Source: Actinomycetes bacterium | GTDB taxonomy: Bacteria; Actinomycetota; Actinomycetes; Actinomycetales; Cellulomonadaceae | DNA: 7,186 nt | Assembly (NCBI GenBank): GCA_023389455.1 | Contig: JAEWEJ010000092.1 | Location: 1-7,186, forward strand | Direction of reading: 5' to 3' | Part shown: positions 1 through 5,754 of the stretch, in pieces | Position numbering within the stretch: position 1 is the stretch's first letter | How the letters are laid out: each line of letters opens with the position of its first letter | Notes under the pieces: model-generated | Seen by the model: only the letters and a program-made list of their open reading frames with translations | Told to the model about the DNA's origin: nothing | Databases searched by the model: none | Translations under genes and position numbers: made by a program

Positions 1-1043
1 GCCAGGTCGTGCTCGACGTCGGCGACAGCCCGGTGCCGGTGACCTACCGGGCCGGTGACGCGCTCGCCGTGCACCCGGTGAACGCCGACGCGCTCGTGGC
101 GGAGTGGCTGGCCGCCACGGACCTGGACGGTGCCGCGGAGGTGCTCGTGGGCGGACGCGCTCGCACCCTCGGCGACGCGCTGCGCACGGACCTGGACCTG
201 ACGCGGCCCGCCGCCGGCCTGCTGCGCTTCGTCGCCGACCGGTCCGCCGGCGACGACCTCGGCGCGCTGCTGCGCCCCGGCCGGGGCGACGCCCTGCGGC
301 AGTGGCTCTGGGGTCGGCAGGTCGTCGACGTCGTCGCGGCGGCGGGGGCGCGCGCGTCGGCGCAGGACTGGGCCGACGCGCTGCCCCGGCTGCAGCCACG
401 CCAGTACTCGATCTCCTCCAGCCCGCTGGTGGACCCGCACCGCATCGCGCTGACCGTCGGCATCGTGCGGTACACGGCGCCCGGTGGTGCGGCCCGCGCC
501 GGTGCGTGCTCGGGGTACCTGGCGGACGCGCCCGTCGCCGCGGACGTCACGGTGCACGTCCAGCCCTCCCCGCACTTCCACCTGCCCGAGGACGGGTCGG
601 TGCCGGTCGTGATGATCGGTCCGGGCACGGGCGTGGCGCCGTTCCTCGGCTTCCTGGCCGAGCGGCGCGCGCGACGCGACACCGGGGAGAGCTGGCTCTT
701 CTTCGGCGAGCGGCACGAGGCCACCGACTTCTGGTACCGCGAGGAGCTCGACGCGCTGCGGTCCGAGGGCGTCCTGACGCGCCTGGACACCGCCTTCTCC
801 CGGGACCAGCGCACGACCGTGTACGTGCAGGACCGGATGCACGAGCAGGGTGCCCGGCTGTGGTCGTGGCTCGAGCGGGGGGCGCACGTGTACGTGTGCG
901 GGGACGCCGCGCGCATGGCCACCGACGTGGACCGGACGCTGCGCGAGGTCGTGGCGACGCACGGCGGGATGTCGCCCGACCGAGCGGCCGCGTACCTCAC
1001 GGCGATGACGCGTTCCCGTCGGTACGTCCGCGACGTGTACTAG
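1..1043 (+). CDS. CysJ-type diflavin reductase, C-terminal FAD/NADPH half (5' truncated by window edge)
   Basis: The reading frame is open from base 3 to the TAG at 1041-1043. The GTG at 9 lies inside a conserved domain, so the true start is upstream of the window. Numbering residues from that GTG, the order of motifs is that of the FAD-binding/ferredoxin-NADP reductase module of sulfite reductase flavoproteins: FAD-contacting RQYS (131-134), GACSGYL (166-171), the NADPH-binding GPGTGVAPF (204-212), FFGERH (231-236), the AFSRDQ-VYVQDRM segment (262-277), YVCGDA (295-300), and a C-terminal RYVRDVY ending, typical of CysJ. The family passes electrons from NADPH through FAD and FMN to a partner reductase. 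In actinobacteria this module occurs in CysJ-like sulfite reductase subunits and also at the end of large nitrate/sulfite reductase fusions. The missing N-terminus prevents a choice, so no symbol is given. It converges on the crcB pair and is not part of the urease operon. Confidence 0.9.
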   Translation, partial: QVVLDVGDSPVPVTYRAGDALAVHPVNADALVAEWLAATDLDGAAEVLVGGRARTLGDALRTDLDLTRPAAGLLRFVADRSAGDDLGALLRPGRGDALRQWLWGRQVVDVVAAAGARASAQDWADALPRLQPRQYSISSSPLVDPHRIALTVGIVRYTAPGGAARAGACSGYLADAPVAADVTVHVQPSPHFHLPEDGSVPVVMIGPGTGVAPFLGFLAERRARRDTGESWLFFGERHEATDFWYREELDALRSEGVLTRLDTAFSRDQRTTVYVQDRMHEQGARLWSWLERGAHVYVCGDAARMATDVDRTLREVVATHGGMSPDRAAAYLTAMTRSRRYVRDVY

Positions 1044-1093
1044 GCGTGCGAAAGGTGCGGCAGGCGTCGCGCGTCCGCCCGATCACATGGACG

Positions 1094-1131
1094 CCCGTGC
1101 AGGTCGAGCGTCCAGGAAATGCTCGCACGGG
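1094..1131. terminator. possible bidirectional terminator hairpin between convergent genes
   Basis: The 136-base gap between the reductase stop and the crcB stop contains an interrupted stem. CCCGTGC (1094-1100) pairs with GCACGGG (1125-1131), and after a 5-base bulge GAGC (1106-1109) pairs with GCTC (1121-1124), leaving an 11-base loop. No U-tract follows on either strand, as is common in high-GC actinobacteria. A competing 6-bp stem, 1071-1076 with 1089-1094, overlaps it. Location between two converging genes is the main support. Confidence 0.3.
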
Positions 1132-1179
1132 ATTGTGCTGCCGCCCTGTGCGCGTTCTCGGGTGAGCGTAGGCGATCAC

Positions 1180-1557
1180 TCAGAGCGAGTCGCCCCAGCG
1201 GTACCCGAGAAGGGCGAGCAGCACGGCCACCACGAGCACGCCGATACCGTAGGCGAGCGCGACGCCGTACTTCTTCTGCCGGACGAGCTGGACCAGCTCG
1301 TAGCTCGCGGTGCTGAACGTGGTGTAGCCGCCGAGGAATCCGGTGCCGACCGCGGCGCTCACGTCCGTCGAGGCCAGGTCCCCGGCGACCAGCCCGGTGA
1401 GGAACCCGAGGACGAACGAGCCGGTCAGGTTGATCACGGTGGTCGGCCACGGGAAGGCGGACGTGGTACGCGAGCGCACGAGCGCGTCGACGACGTACCG
1501 CGTGCAGGCGCCGATGCCACCGGCGACGACCACGAGCAGGAACAGGCCCGGCGTCAT
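1180..1557 (-). CDS. crcB: CrcB/Fluc fluoride ion channel subunit (canonical chain)
   Basis: This 125-residue protein has the usual length and four-helix hydrophobic layout of Fluc (CrcB), which lets toxic fluoride leave the cytoplasm. Family motifs are all visible: GGIGACTRY (13-21), NLTGSFVLG (43-51) with the conserved Asn, and GTGFLGGYTTFST (71-83), which holds the central sodium-site segment and the pore Phe region. The ATG at 1557-1555 is preceded by a good ribosome site (GGGAGG on the minus strand, plus-strand bases 1563-1568, 5 bases away). It overlaps the stop of the upstream crcB as ATGA, so the two are translationally coupled. A longer in-frame reading upstream of 1557 is only a shadow of the other crcB. 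It probably pairs with the neighbouring product as a dual-topology-derived heterodimer. Confidence 0.93.
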   Translation of the reverse strand: MTPGLFLLVVVAGGIGACTRYVVDALVRSRTTSAFPWPTTVINLTGSFVLGFLTGLVAGDLASTDVSAAVGTGFLGGYTTFSTASYELVQLVRQKKYGVALAYGIGVLVVAVLLALLGYRWGDSL

Positions 1558-2090
1558 GACGTCCTCCCGGGGGCGGGGCTGGTGTCGGCGTGCCCCTCGA
1601 TGCGCCGCAGCTCGTGCGCGTCGGGCTGGTGCGGGTGCAGCCGTGACCCGAGCGCGATCCCGGCGAGCGTCGCCAGGGCGCCCACCACGACCGTGCCCAG
1701 CGCGTACAGCACGGCCACGCCGCCCCGGGAGTGGTCGAGCAGGACCGCGGTGTCGGTGGCCAGGGAGCTGTAGGTGCTCAGGCCGCCGCAGAACCCGGTG
1801 CCGACGAGCAGCTTGAGTCGGCCCGCCAGCGGCGTGCCCGGCACGGCGCGGGCGACGCCCTCGTACAGGTAGCCGAGCACGAAGGCCGCGAGCAGGTTGA
1901 CCAGCGGGATGACCACCGGGACCTCGTCGACCTCCGGCACGGCGAGCGAGAGCCCTTCGCGCGCGGCGACCCCGGCTGCGCCGCCGAGCAGCACGAGCCC
2001 GACCGCCGACCATCGCAGCGTGACGTGGCGGGGCGCCGCGTGCGGCGTGCCGCCGGCTGGAGGGGGAGCACTCCCCGGTGCCTGAGCCAT
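1554..2090 (-). CDS. crcB: CrcB/Fluc fluoride channel subunit (divergent paralogue with extended ends)
   Basis: The product is 178 residues, longer than a typical CrcB (about 120-130). Residues 27-150 carry the family pattern: GGAAGVAAREG (36-46), PLVNLLAAFVLGY (62-74) with the conserved Asn65, and GTGFCGGLSTYSS (97-109). Compared with its partner, the pore-region Phe is Tyr107, and the Asn is followed by LLA instead of LTG. The first 22 residues are Pro/Ala-rich, and the tail after about 150 is hydrophilic with four His. The ATG at 2090-2088 is chosen because it directly precedes the conserved domain. No Shine-Dalgarno is seen before it, but a TANNNT box (TACGCT on the minus strand, 2103-2098) lies 7 bases upstream, compatible with leaderless translation. 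It is first in a two-gene minus-strand operon and overlaps the next crcB by 4 bases. Confidence 0.9.
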   Translation of the reverse strand: MAQAPGSAPPPAGGTPHAAPRHVTLRWSAVGLVLLGGAAGVAAREGLSLAVPEVDEVPVVIPLVNLLAAFVLGYLYEGVARAVPGTPLAGRLKLLVGTGFCGGLSTYSSLATDTAVLLDHSRGGVAVLYALGTVVVGALATLAGIALGSRLHPHQPDAHELRRIEGHADTSPAPGRTS

Positions 2091-2097
2091 GGGCGCC

Positions 2098-2103
2098 AGC
2101 GTA
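2098..2103 (-). promoter_or_regulatory. possible -10 box of a leaderless crcB transcript
   Basis: On the minus strand TACGCT fits TANNNT and lies 7 bases before the crcB ATG, placing the start of transcription at or next to the A of the start codon. No convincing -35 element is present. Leaderless mRNAs are common in actinobacteria, and the absence of a ribosome site before this ATG is consistent with one. Confidence 0.25.
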
Positions 2104-2124
2104 GGGCGAGAAAGGCCCCGGCGC

Positions 2125-2138
2125 GCCCGTTCACGGGC
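2125..2138. repeat. 14-base dyad in the crcB upstream region
   Basis: GCCCGT (2125-2130) and ACGGGC (2133-2138) are exact inverted copies around a 2-base centre, 35 bases upstream of the crcB start. It could be a repressor operator. Hairpin formation is less likely because the loop would be too small without opening a pair. The surrounding sequence is GC-rich, so chance is possible. Confidence 0.4.
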
Positions 2139-2151
2139 CGTCGCGCAAGCG

Positions 2152-2165
2152 AATCGATTCATTTG
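2152..2165. repeat. direct repeat copy 1, AATCGATT-centred operator-like site
   Basis: AATCGATTCATTTG occurs here and again at 2199-2212. With one more matched CA pair, the copies agree at 16 of 18 positions (2152-2169 and 2199-2216). This copy sits in a 10-base perfect palindrome, GAATCGATTC (2151-2160). A palindrome with a central CG is the shape of LacI/GalR-family operators, but no regulator is identified here. Confidence 0.6.
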
Positions 2166-2198
2166 GCCACATGTCCAGGGATGATTGCGCCGAAGGGA

Positions 2199-2212
2199 AA
2201 TCGATTCATTTG
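2199..2212. repeat. direct repeat copy 2, AATCGATT-centred operator-like site
   Basis: This is an exact second copy of the 14-base sequence, 47 bases from the first. Here the perfect palindrome shrinks to AATCGATT (2199-2206). Both copies are in the same orientation and are islands of AT in a GC-rich region, which favours a functional site over chance. It lies about 110 bases upstream of the ureA and crcB start codons on either side. Confidence 0.6.
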
Positions 2213-2252
2213 AGCAGGCGTCCGGAGAATGCCATCGGTGTTGTTCTCGGGA

Positions 2253-2264
2253 TCGTCCGGACGA
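2253..2264. repeat. 12-base perfect palindrome upstream of the urease promoter
   Basis: TCGTCCGGACGA reads the same on both strands. It is about 50 bases upstream of the likely ureA -35 box. An overlapping wider inverted pair, GTCCG (2255-2259) with CGGAC (2271-2275), makes the region operator-like. No named regulator box was recognised. Confidence 0.4.
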
Positions 2265-2311
2265 GTGTTCGGACCGTTCGCCGTCATCAGGTGGGCGTCC
2301 GCGTGCAAAAG

Positions 2312-2339
2312 TTGTCGGTAATGACCGCCGGTGTATGGT
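2312..2339 (+). promoter_or_regulatory. candidate sigma-A-type promoter of the urease operon
   Basis: TTGTCG (2312-2317) and TATGGT (2334-2339) resemble -35 and -10 boxes and are separated by 16 bases. Transcription would start near 2346, giving a leader of about 45 bases before the ureA ATG. It is the best promoter match between the divergent operons. The assignment rests on pattern only. Confidence 0.45.
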
Positions 2340-2391
2340 GGACAAGAGCGCAGGTCGGCTGCGCAGTTCTCTTCCGAAAGGTCGCCGCACC

Positions 2392-2697
2392 ATGGATCTG
2401 ACACCTCGCGAAAGGGAGAAGCTCTACGTGTACCAGGTGGCCCAGCTGGCCCGGCAACGCCGCGAGCGAGGCACCAAGCTGAACGTCAGCGAGGTCCAGG
2501 CGCTGGTCTCGGAGGCGATCATCGAGGGCGCGCGTGACGGCAAGTCCGTCGCGGAGTGCATGGAGCTCGGCAAGCACGTCGTCGCCGAGTCCGACTGCAT
2601 GCCCGGGGTCCGGGAGCGGGTCTCGCTGCTGCAGGTCGAGGCGACGTTCCCCGACGGCAGCAAGCTGGTCTCCTGCCACGACCCCGTGTCGGCCTGA
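2392..2697 (+). CDS. ureA: urease subunit gamma
   Basis: The 101-residue product has the usual UreA length and family pattern. It opens with LTPREREKL (3-11), has the central EAIIEGARDGKSVAE run (41-55), and closes with QVEATFPDGSKLVS (81-94). UreA is the small structural subunit packing around UreC in the cytoplasmic trimeric urease. The ATG at 2392 follows a GAAAGGT ribosome site (2376-2382) and gives the standard N-terminus; a longer reading from 2185 has no support. It is the first gene of the operon, and the next ATG begins 2 bases after its stop. Its C-terminal end (SCHDPVSA) and three cysteines (56, 69, 95) differ from the usual VHNPI-type ending of well-known UreA proteins. Confidence 0.96.
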   Translation: MDLTPREREKLYVYQVAQLARQRRERGTKLNVSEVQALVSEAIIEGARDGKSVAECMELGKHVVAESDCMPGVRERVSLLQVEATFPDGSKLVSCHDPVSA

Positions 2698-2699
2698 GC

Positions 2700-3563
2700 A
2701 TGGCCGGCTCCCACGTCCGACCGGTGCTGGTCGGCGGGCACGAGAGCGCGCGGGGGGCCGACCTCGAGCGTCTCCGCGGTGCCCTGCCGGGCGCTGTGGT
2801 GCGCGCACCGGGCCGCTCGCTGCAGGACGCGGTGCGGGCGGGCCTCGCGGCCGGCCCGGGGCCCGTCGTCGTCCTGCCGATGACGTGGGGGCGCGACCCG
2901 GTCATGGTCGCCGACACCGCGCGCACGCTGCGCTGGCTCGCCGCGGGGTCCGGCAGGGGGCGGATCGCGCTGGCGGACCCGTTCGGGACGATCGACCACC
3001 TGGTGACGCTGCTGCGGGCCGCGGCGACGCGGACCGCCGCACGGCACCCGGGGGCGGGTCTCGTGCTCGCCGCACCCGGGGCCGACCCGTTCGACGACGC
3101 GGAGCTCCACCGGGTGGCGCACCTCGTCCGGACGTTCGGGACGGGGCTGGAGATCGGTGTCGCGTGCGTCGTCACCGACGCCGACCTCGCCCGTGCGGTC
3201 CACCGCGTGCGCCTGCTCGGCGCGCAGGACGTCGTGGTCGTCCCGGCCGGCTTCGCCGCCACGGCGCCCGCGGCGGACGCGCTCGACGGCGCCGCCTTCT
3301 TCGGCCCGTTGCTGTCGGACACCGCGCTCCTGCGGATCGTCCGCGAGCGCCTCGCTGCGGCGGAGCACGACCTGCAGCACGGCCACGACGGCATCGAGGA
3401 CGGGCTCGAGGCCGACCACGGGCACGGCTACGCGCACTCGCACGCCGGCCTGGAGGGGGCCGGCCACGAGCACCCGCACGGGCACCCCCACCCGCACACC
3501 CACCCGCACCGCGTCGCACCGGTCGCTCCGGCGCCCGTTGCGCCCGCACCCGCCCGCGGCTGA
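2700..3563 (+). CDS. CbiX/SirB-like chelatase with histidine-rich tail inside urease operon (putative nickel-handling protein)
   Basis: This 287-residue protein has the duplicated chelatase fold of CbiX/SirB, which insert cobalt, iron or nickel into sirohydrochlorin-type rings. Half one runs from the VLVGGHES strand-loop (9-16), where H14 fits the catalytic His of the usual HGS motif, through VVVLPMTWGRDP (56-67) and LADPFGTID (91-99). Half two runs from LVLAAPGADP (121-130) through VVVVPAGF (178-185) to FFGPLLSDTALLRIVRER (200-217). The second active-site His expected after the VVxxP strand is not seen; GRDP is there instead. Residues 223-270 contain 15 histidines, mostly as HxH pairs, followed by an Ala/Pro-rich end. 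The ATG at 2700 starts 2 bases after the ureA stop, so translation is probably coupled. A true sirohydrochlorin chelatase remains possible, but lying between ureA and ureB in an operon without visible ureE it is more likely a nickel-binding urease accessory protein (inference). Confidence 0.8.
   Translation: MAGSHVRPVLVGGHESARGADLERLRGALPGAVVRAPGRSLQDAVRAGLAAGPGPVVVLPMTWGRDPVMVADTARTLRWLAAGSGRGRIALADPFGTIDHLVTLLRAAATRTAARHPGAGLVLAAPGADPFDDAELHRVAHLVRTFGTGLEIGVACVVTDADLARAVHRVRLLGAQDVVVVPAGFAATAPAADALDGAAFFGPLLSDTALLRIVRERLAAAEHDLQHGHDGIEDGLEADHGHGYAHSHAGLEGAGHEHPHGHPHPHTHPHRVAPVAPAPVAPAPARG
3366..3509 (+). repeat. histidine-rich low-complexity coding segment
   Basis: This segment encodes residues 223-270 of the chelatase-like protein, with histidine at 223, 227, 229, 240, 242, 246, 248, 256, 258, 260, 262, 264, 266, 268 and 270. 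The last part (3465-3509) is a near-repeat of CACCCG/CACGGG units, so it may vary in length between strains. Such tails bind Ni, Zn or Co in UreE, HypB and related metallochaperones. Confidence 0.85.
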
Positions 3564-3602
3564 CGCGGACTCGAACCGACCACGGAACGTGGAGGAACCA
3601 CC

Positions 3603-4022
3603 ATGCTCGGCAGCCCGAAGTACCACCACAACGACCAGGACATCGAGATCAACGCGGGGCGCGAGAAGGTCACCCTGCTCGTGGCCAACACCGGCGACCG
3701 CGCCGTGCAGGTCGGCTCCCACTTCCACTTCTTCGAGGTGAACCGCGCCCTGAAGTTCGACCGCGCGCAGGCGTACGGGATGCACCTGGACATCCCGGCC
3801 GGCAACGGCGTCCGGATCGAGCCGGGCGACACCCGTGAGGTGACGCTCGTCGCGTACGGCGGTGGCCGCCGGGTCGTCGGGTTCAACAACCTCGTCGACG
3901 GGGGCCTCGACTCCCGCCAGACGCGCCTCGACGCGCTGCGTCGGCTCGCCGAGGGCGAGTTCGCCGACGGCACCCCGGAGCAGCCCGCAGCCGGCACGAC
4001 GACGAAGGAGGGGGACAACTGA
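3603..4022 (+). CDS. ureB: urease subunit beta
   Basis: This 139-residue product carries the UreB signature: NAGREKVTLLVANTGDR (17-33), QVGSHFHFFEVNRAL (36-50), DRAQAYGMHLDIPAG (53-67), EPGD (73-76) and GFNNLVDG (93-100). UreB is a structural subunit of the (UreABC)3 enzyme. The ATG at 3603 follows a strong GGAGG (3591-3595) at 7 bases. The N-terminus carries an HH pair (8-9), and the tail after about 115 is acidic and polar and longer than in minimal UreB proteins. It lies 39 bases after the chelatase-like gene, and its TGA overlaps the ureC ATG by one base (TGATG). Confidence 0.96.
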   Translation: MLGSPKYHHNDQDIEINAGREKVTLLVANTGDRAVQVGSHFHFFEVNRALKFDRAQAYGMHLDIPAGNGVRIEPGDTREVTLVAYGGGRRVVGFNNLVDGGLDSRQTRLDALRRLAEGEFADGTPEQPAAGTTTKEGDN

Positions 4023-5746
4023 TGGCGATCATCTCGCGCAAGCAGTACACCGACCTGTACGGCCCCACCGTCGGGGACAAGGTCCACCTGGCCGACTCGA
4101 ACCTCGTGATCGAGATCGAGCACGACTTCAGCGAGGGGCACTACGGCGACGAGGTGGTCTACGGCGGCGGGAAGACCGCACGTGACGGCATGGCGGCCGA
4201 CCCGCGCACCACCTCGGCGCAGGGCGTGCTGGACCTGGTCATCACCAACGCGATCATCCTCGACCCCGTGCTCGGCGTCCTCAAGGGCGACATCGGCGTC
4301 AAGGACGGCAAGATCGCCGGCATCGGCAAGGCCGGGAACCCCAACCTCCAGAACGGTGTCGACCCGCGCCTGGTCGTCGGCCCGGGCACCGAGCTCCTCG
4401 CCGGCGAGCACCTGATCGCGACCGCGGGCGGCATCGACGCGCACGTGCACTACATCTCGCCCCAGCAGGGGGACACCGCGATCTGCGGAGGCATCACCAC
4501 GCTGTTCGGCGGCGGCACCGGCCCCACCGACGGCACGAACGGTGTCACCACCACACCCGGTGTCTGGAACCTGCACCGCATGCTCGAGGCGGCGGAGGAC
4601 ATGCCCGTCAGCATGGGCATCTACGGCAAGGGCAACGGCTCGCTGCGCCCGGCGCTGGAGGAGCAGATCGAGGCCGGGGCGGCCGCGCTGAAGGTCCACG
4701 AGGACTACGGGACGACCCCGGCGGCACTGAGCAACGCGCTGTCCGTGGCGGACGACTACGACGTCCAGATCACGGTGCACACGGACAGCCTCAACGAGGC
4801 GGGCTACGTCGAGGACACGATCTCCGCGATCGACGGCCGCACCATCCACACGTTCCACACCGAGGGTGCCGGTGGCGGCCACGCGCCGGACATCATGAAG
4901 CTCGCCGGGCACCCGAACGTGCTGCCGTCGTCGACGAACCCGACCCTGCCCTACACGGTCAACTCGGTCGACGAGCTGCTCGACATGGTGATGGTCTGCC
5001 ACCACCTGTCGCACGACGTCCCCGAGGACGTCGCGTTCGCCGACTCCCGCGTGCGTGCCGAGACGATCTCGGCCGAGACGGTGCTGCACGACGAGGGCGT
5101 CATCTCGATGTTCTCGTCGGACTCCCAGGCGATGGGCCGGATCGGCGAGTCCTTCACGCGGGCGTTCCAGACGGCCCACCACAACAAGGACAAGCGCGGC
5201 AAGCTGCCGCAGGACGCCGAGGGCAACGACAACTTCCGCGTGCTGCGGTACCTCGCCAAGGTCACGATCAACCCGGCGATCACGTGCGGCATCTCCGACT
5301 ACGTCGGCTCCCTCGAGGTCGGCAAGATCGCCGACATCGTGCTGTGGCCGGTCGGGTCGTTCGCGGCCAAGCCGAAGATGGTGCTCCAGGGCGGCTTGGT
5401 GAAGTGGGCGCTCATGGGCGAGCCGAACGCCTCGCTGCCGACGCCGCAGCCGGTGTTCTACCGGCCGATGTTCGGGTCGTTCGGCAGGGCGCAGCAGAGC
5501 ACCCGGGTGACGTACATGTCGCAGGCGGCCGTCGAGGCCGGCGTCCCGGACAAGCTGGGGCTGGAGAGCACGGTGCTGCCGGTGCGCCGCACCCGCCAGC
5601 TCGGCAAGCAGCACATGGTGCGCAACGGCTCCCTGCCCGTCGTCGACGTCGACCCCGAGACCTACAAGGTGACGCTCGACGGGGAGCCGGCCCACATCGA
5701 GCCGGCGCAGACGCTGCCCATGACCCAGCTCTTCTTCCTGGCCTGA
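4022..5746 (+). CDS. ureC: urease subunit alpha (catalytic)
   Basis: The 574-residue product is a full-length UreC, the amidohydrolase-fold subunit that hydrolyses urea to ammonia and carbamate at a di-nickel centre. All expected residues are visible with a constant +7 offset from the Klebsiella numbering. Nickel ligands are H141 and H143 (HVHYISPQQ), carbamylated K224 (LKVHEDYG), H253 (TVHTDS), H279 (TFHTEGAGGGHAPD) and D367 (SSDSQAMGR). Substrate and catalytic positions are H226, H327 and R343, and the mobile flap Cys is C326 (VCHHLSHD). It should therefore be active once metallated. The ATG at 4022 overlaps the ureB stop and has AAGGAGGG (4005-4012) upstream. The stop is 8 bases before ureF. 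Maturation depends on UreD/F/G and a nickel donor. Confidence 0.98.
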   Translation: MAIISRKQYTDLYGPTVGDKVHLADSNLVIEIEHDFSEGHYGDEVVYGGGKTARDGMAADPRTTSAQGVLDLVITNAIILDPVLGVLKGDIGVKDGKIAGIGKAGNPNLQNGVDPRLVVGPGTELLAGEHLIATAGGIDAHVHYISPQQGDTAICGGITTLFGGGTGPTDGTNGVTTTPGVWNLHRMLEAAEDMPVSMGIYGKGNGSLRPALEEQIEAGAAALKVHEDYGTTPAALSNALSVADDYDVQITVHTDSLNEAGYVEDTISAIDGRTIHTFHTEGAGGGHAPDIMKLAGHPNVLPSSTNPTLPYTVNSVDELLDMVMVCHHLSHDVPEDVAFADSRVRAETISAETVLHDEGVISMFSSDSQAMGRIGESFTRAFQTAHHNKDKRGKLPQDAEGNDNFRVLRYLAKVTINPAITCGISDYVGSLEVGKIADIVLWPVGSFAAKPKMVLQGGLVKWALMGEPNASLPTPQPVFYRPMFGSFGRAQQSTRVTYMSQAAVEAGVPDKLGLESTVLPVRRTRQLGKQHMVRNGSLPVVDVDPETYKVTLDGEPAHIEPAQTLPMTQLFFLA

Positions 5747-5750
5747 GGAG
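5745..5750 (+). promoter_or_regulatory. ribosome binding site supporting the ureF GTG start
   Basis: GAGGAG, overlapping the ureC TGA, lies 4 bases before GTG 5755. No comparable site precedes the in-frame ATG at 5782, so the GTG is preferred. Confidence 0.55.
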
Positions 5751-5754
5751 CACG

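Larger units (their letters stand above)
2091..2391. other. divergent intergenic region between crcB pair and urease operon
   Basis: This 301-base non-coding stretch must hold the control regions for both directions. It contains a 14-base dyad (2125-2138), two copies of a 14-base AT-rich direct repeat (2152-2165 and 2199-2212), a 12-base palindrome (2253-2264) and a promoter-like pair (2312-2339) for ureA. Longer readings run through it in several frames, but they lack ribosome sites and family motifs. I found no fluoride-riboswitch core, tRNA or mobile element in it. Confidence 0.7.

Noticed and set aside
104..1165. 353-codon plus-strand frame overlapping the diflavin reductase
   Set aside because: It is extremely Arg/Ala/Gly-rich, a frame-shifted reading of the reductase whose own motifs are intact in another frame.
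2304..2320. Nickel-regulator (Nur-like) box near TGCAAAAGTTG
   Set aside because: Only a half-site resemblance is present and no symmetric second half lies at a suitable spacing.
2091..2391. Fluoride (crcB) riboswitch before crcB
   Set aside because: A GATGG-like word and some GCC runs occur on the minus strand, but the ordered core (GGCGATG, CCGCC, AACCGCC, TGATG) is not there.
2091..2393. Extended N-terminus of the upstream crcB reaching about 2393
   Set aside because: The extra residues have no CrcB similarity and the frame crosses the repeats and promoter. ATG 2090 gives a protein that starts just before the conserved domain.
2556..2699. Earlier start of the chelatase-like gene inside ureA
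   Set aside because: The added residues are a frame-shifted reading of ureA. ATG 2700 directly precedes the first beta strand and suits coupling to the ureA stop.
2424..3785. 453-codon minus-strand frame opposite ureA and the chelatase-like gene
   Set aside because: It runs across three real genes and has low-complexity composition, no ribosome site and no recognisable motif.
3428..5695. 755-codon open frame on the minus strand opposite ureB and ureC
   Set aside because: Its product is rich in Arg/Val/Asp/His with no domain, and it mirrors the codon bias of ureC. It is a typical high-GC antisense shadow.
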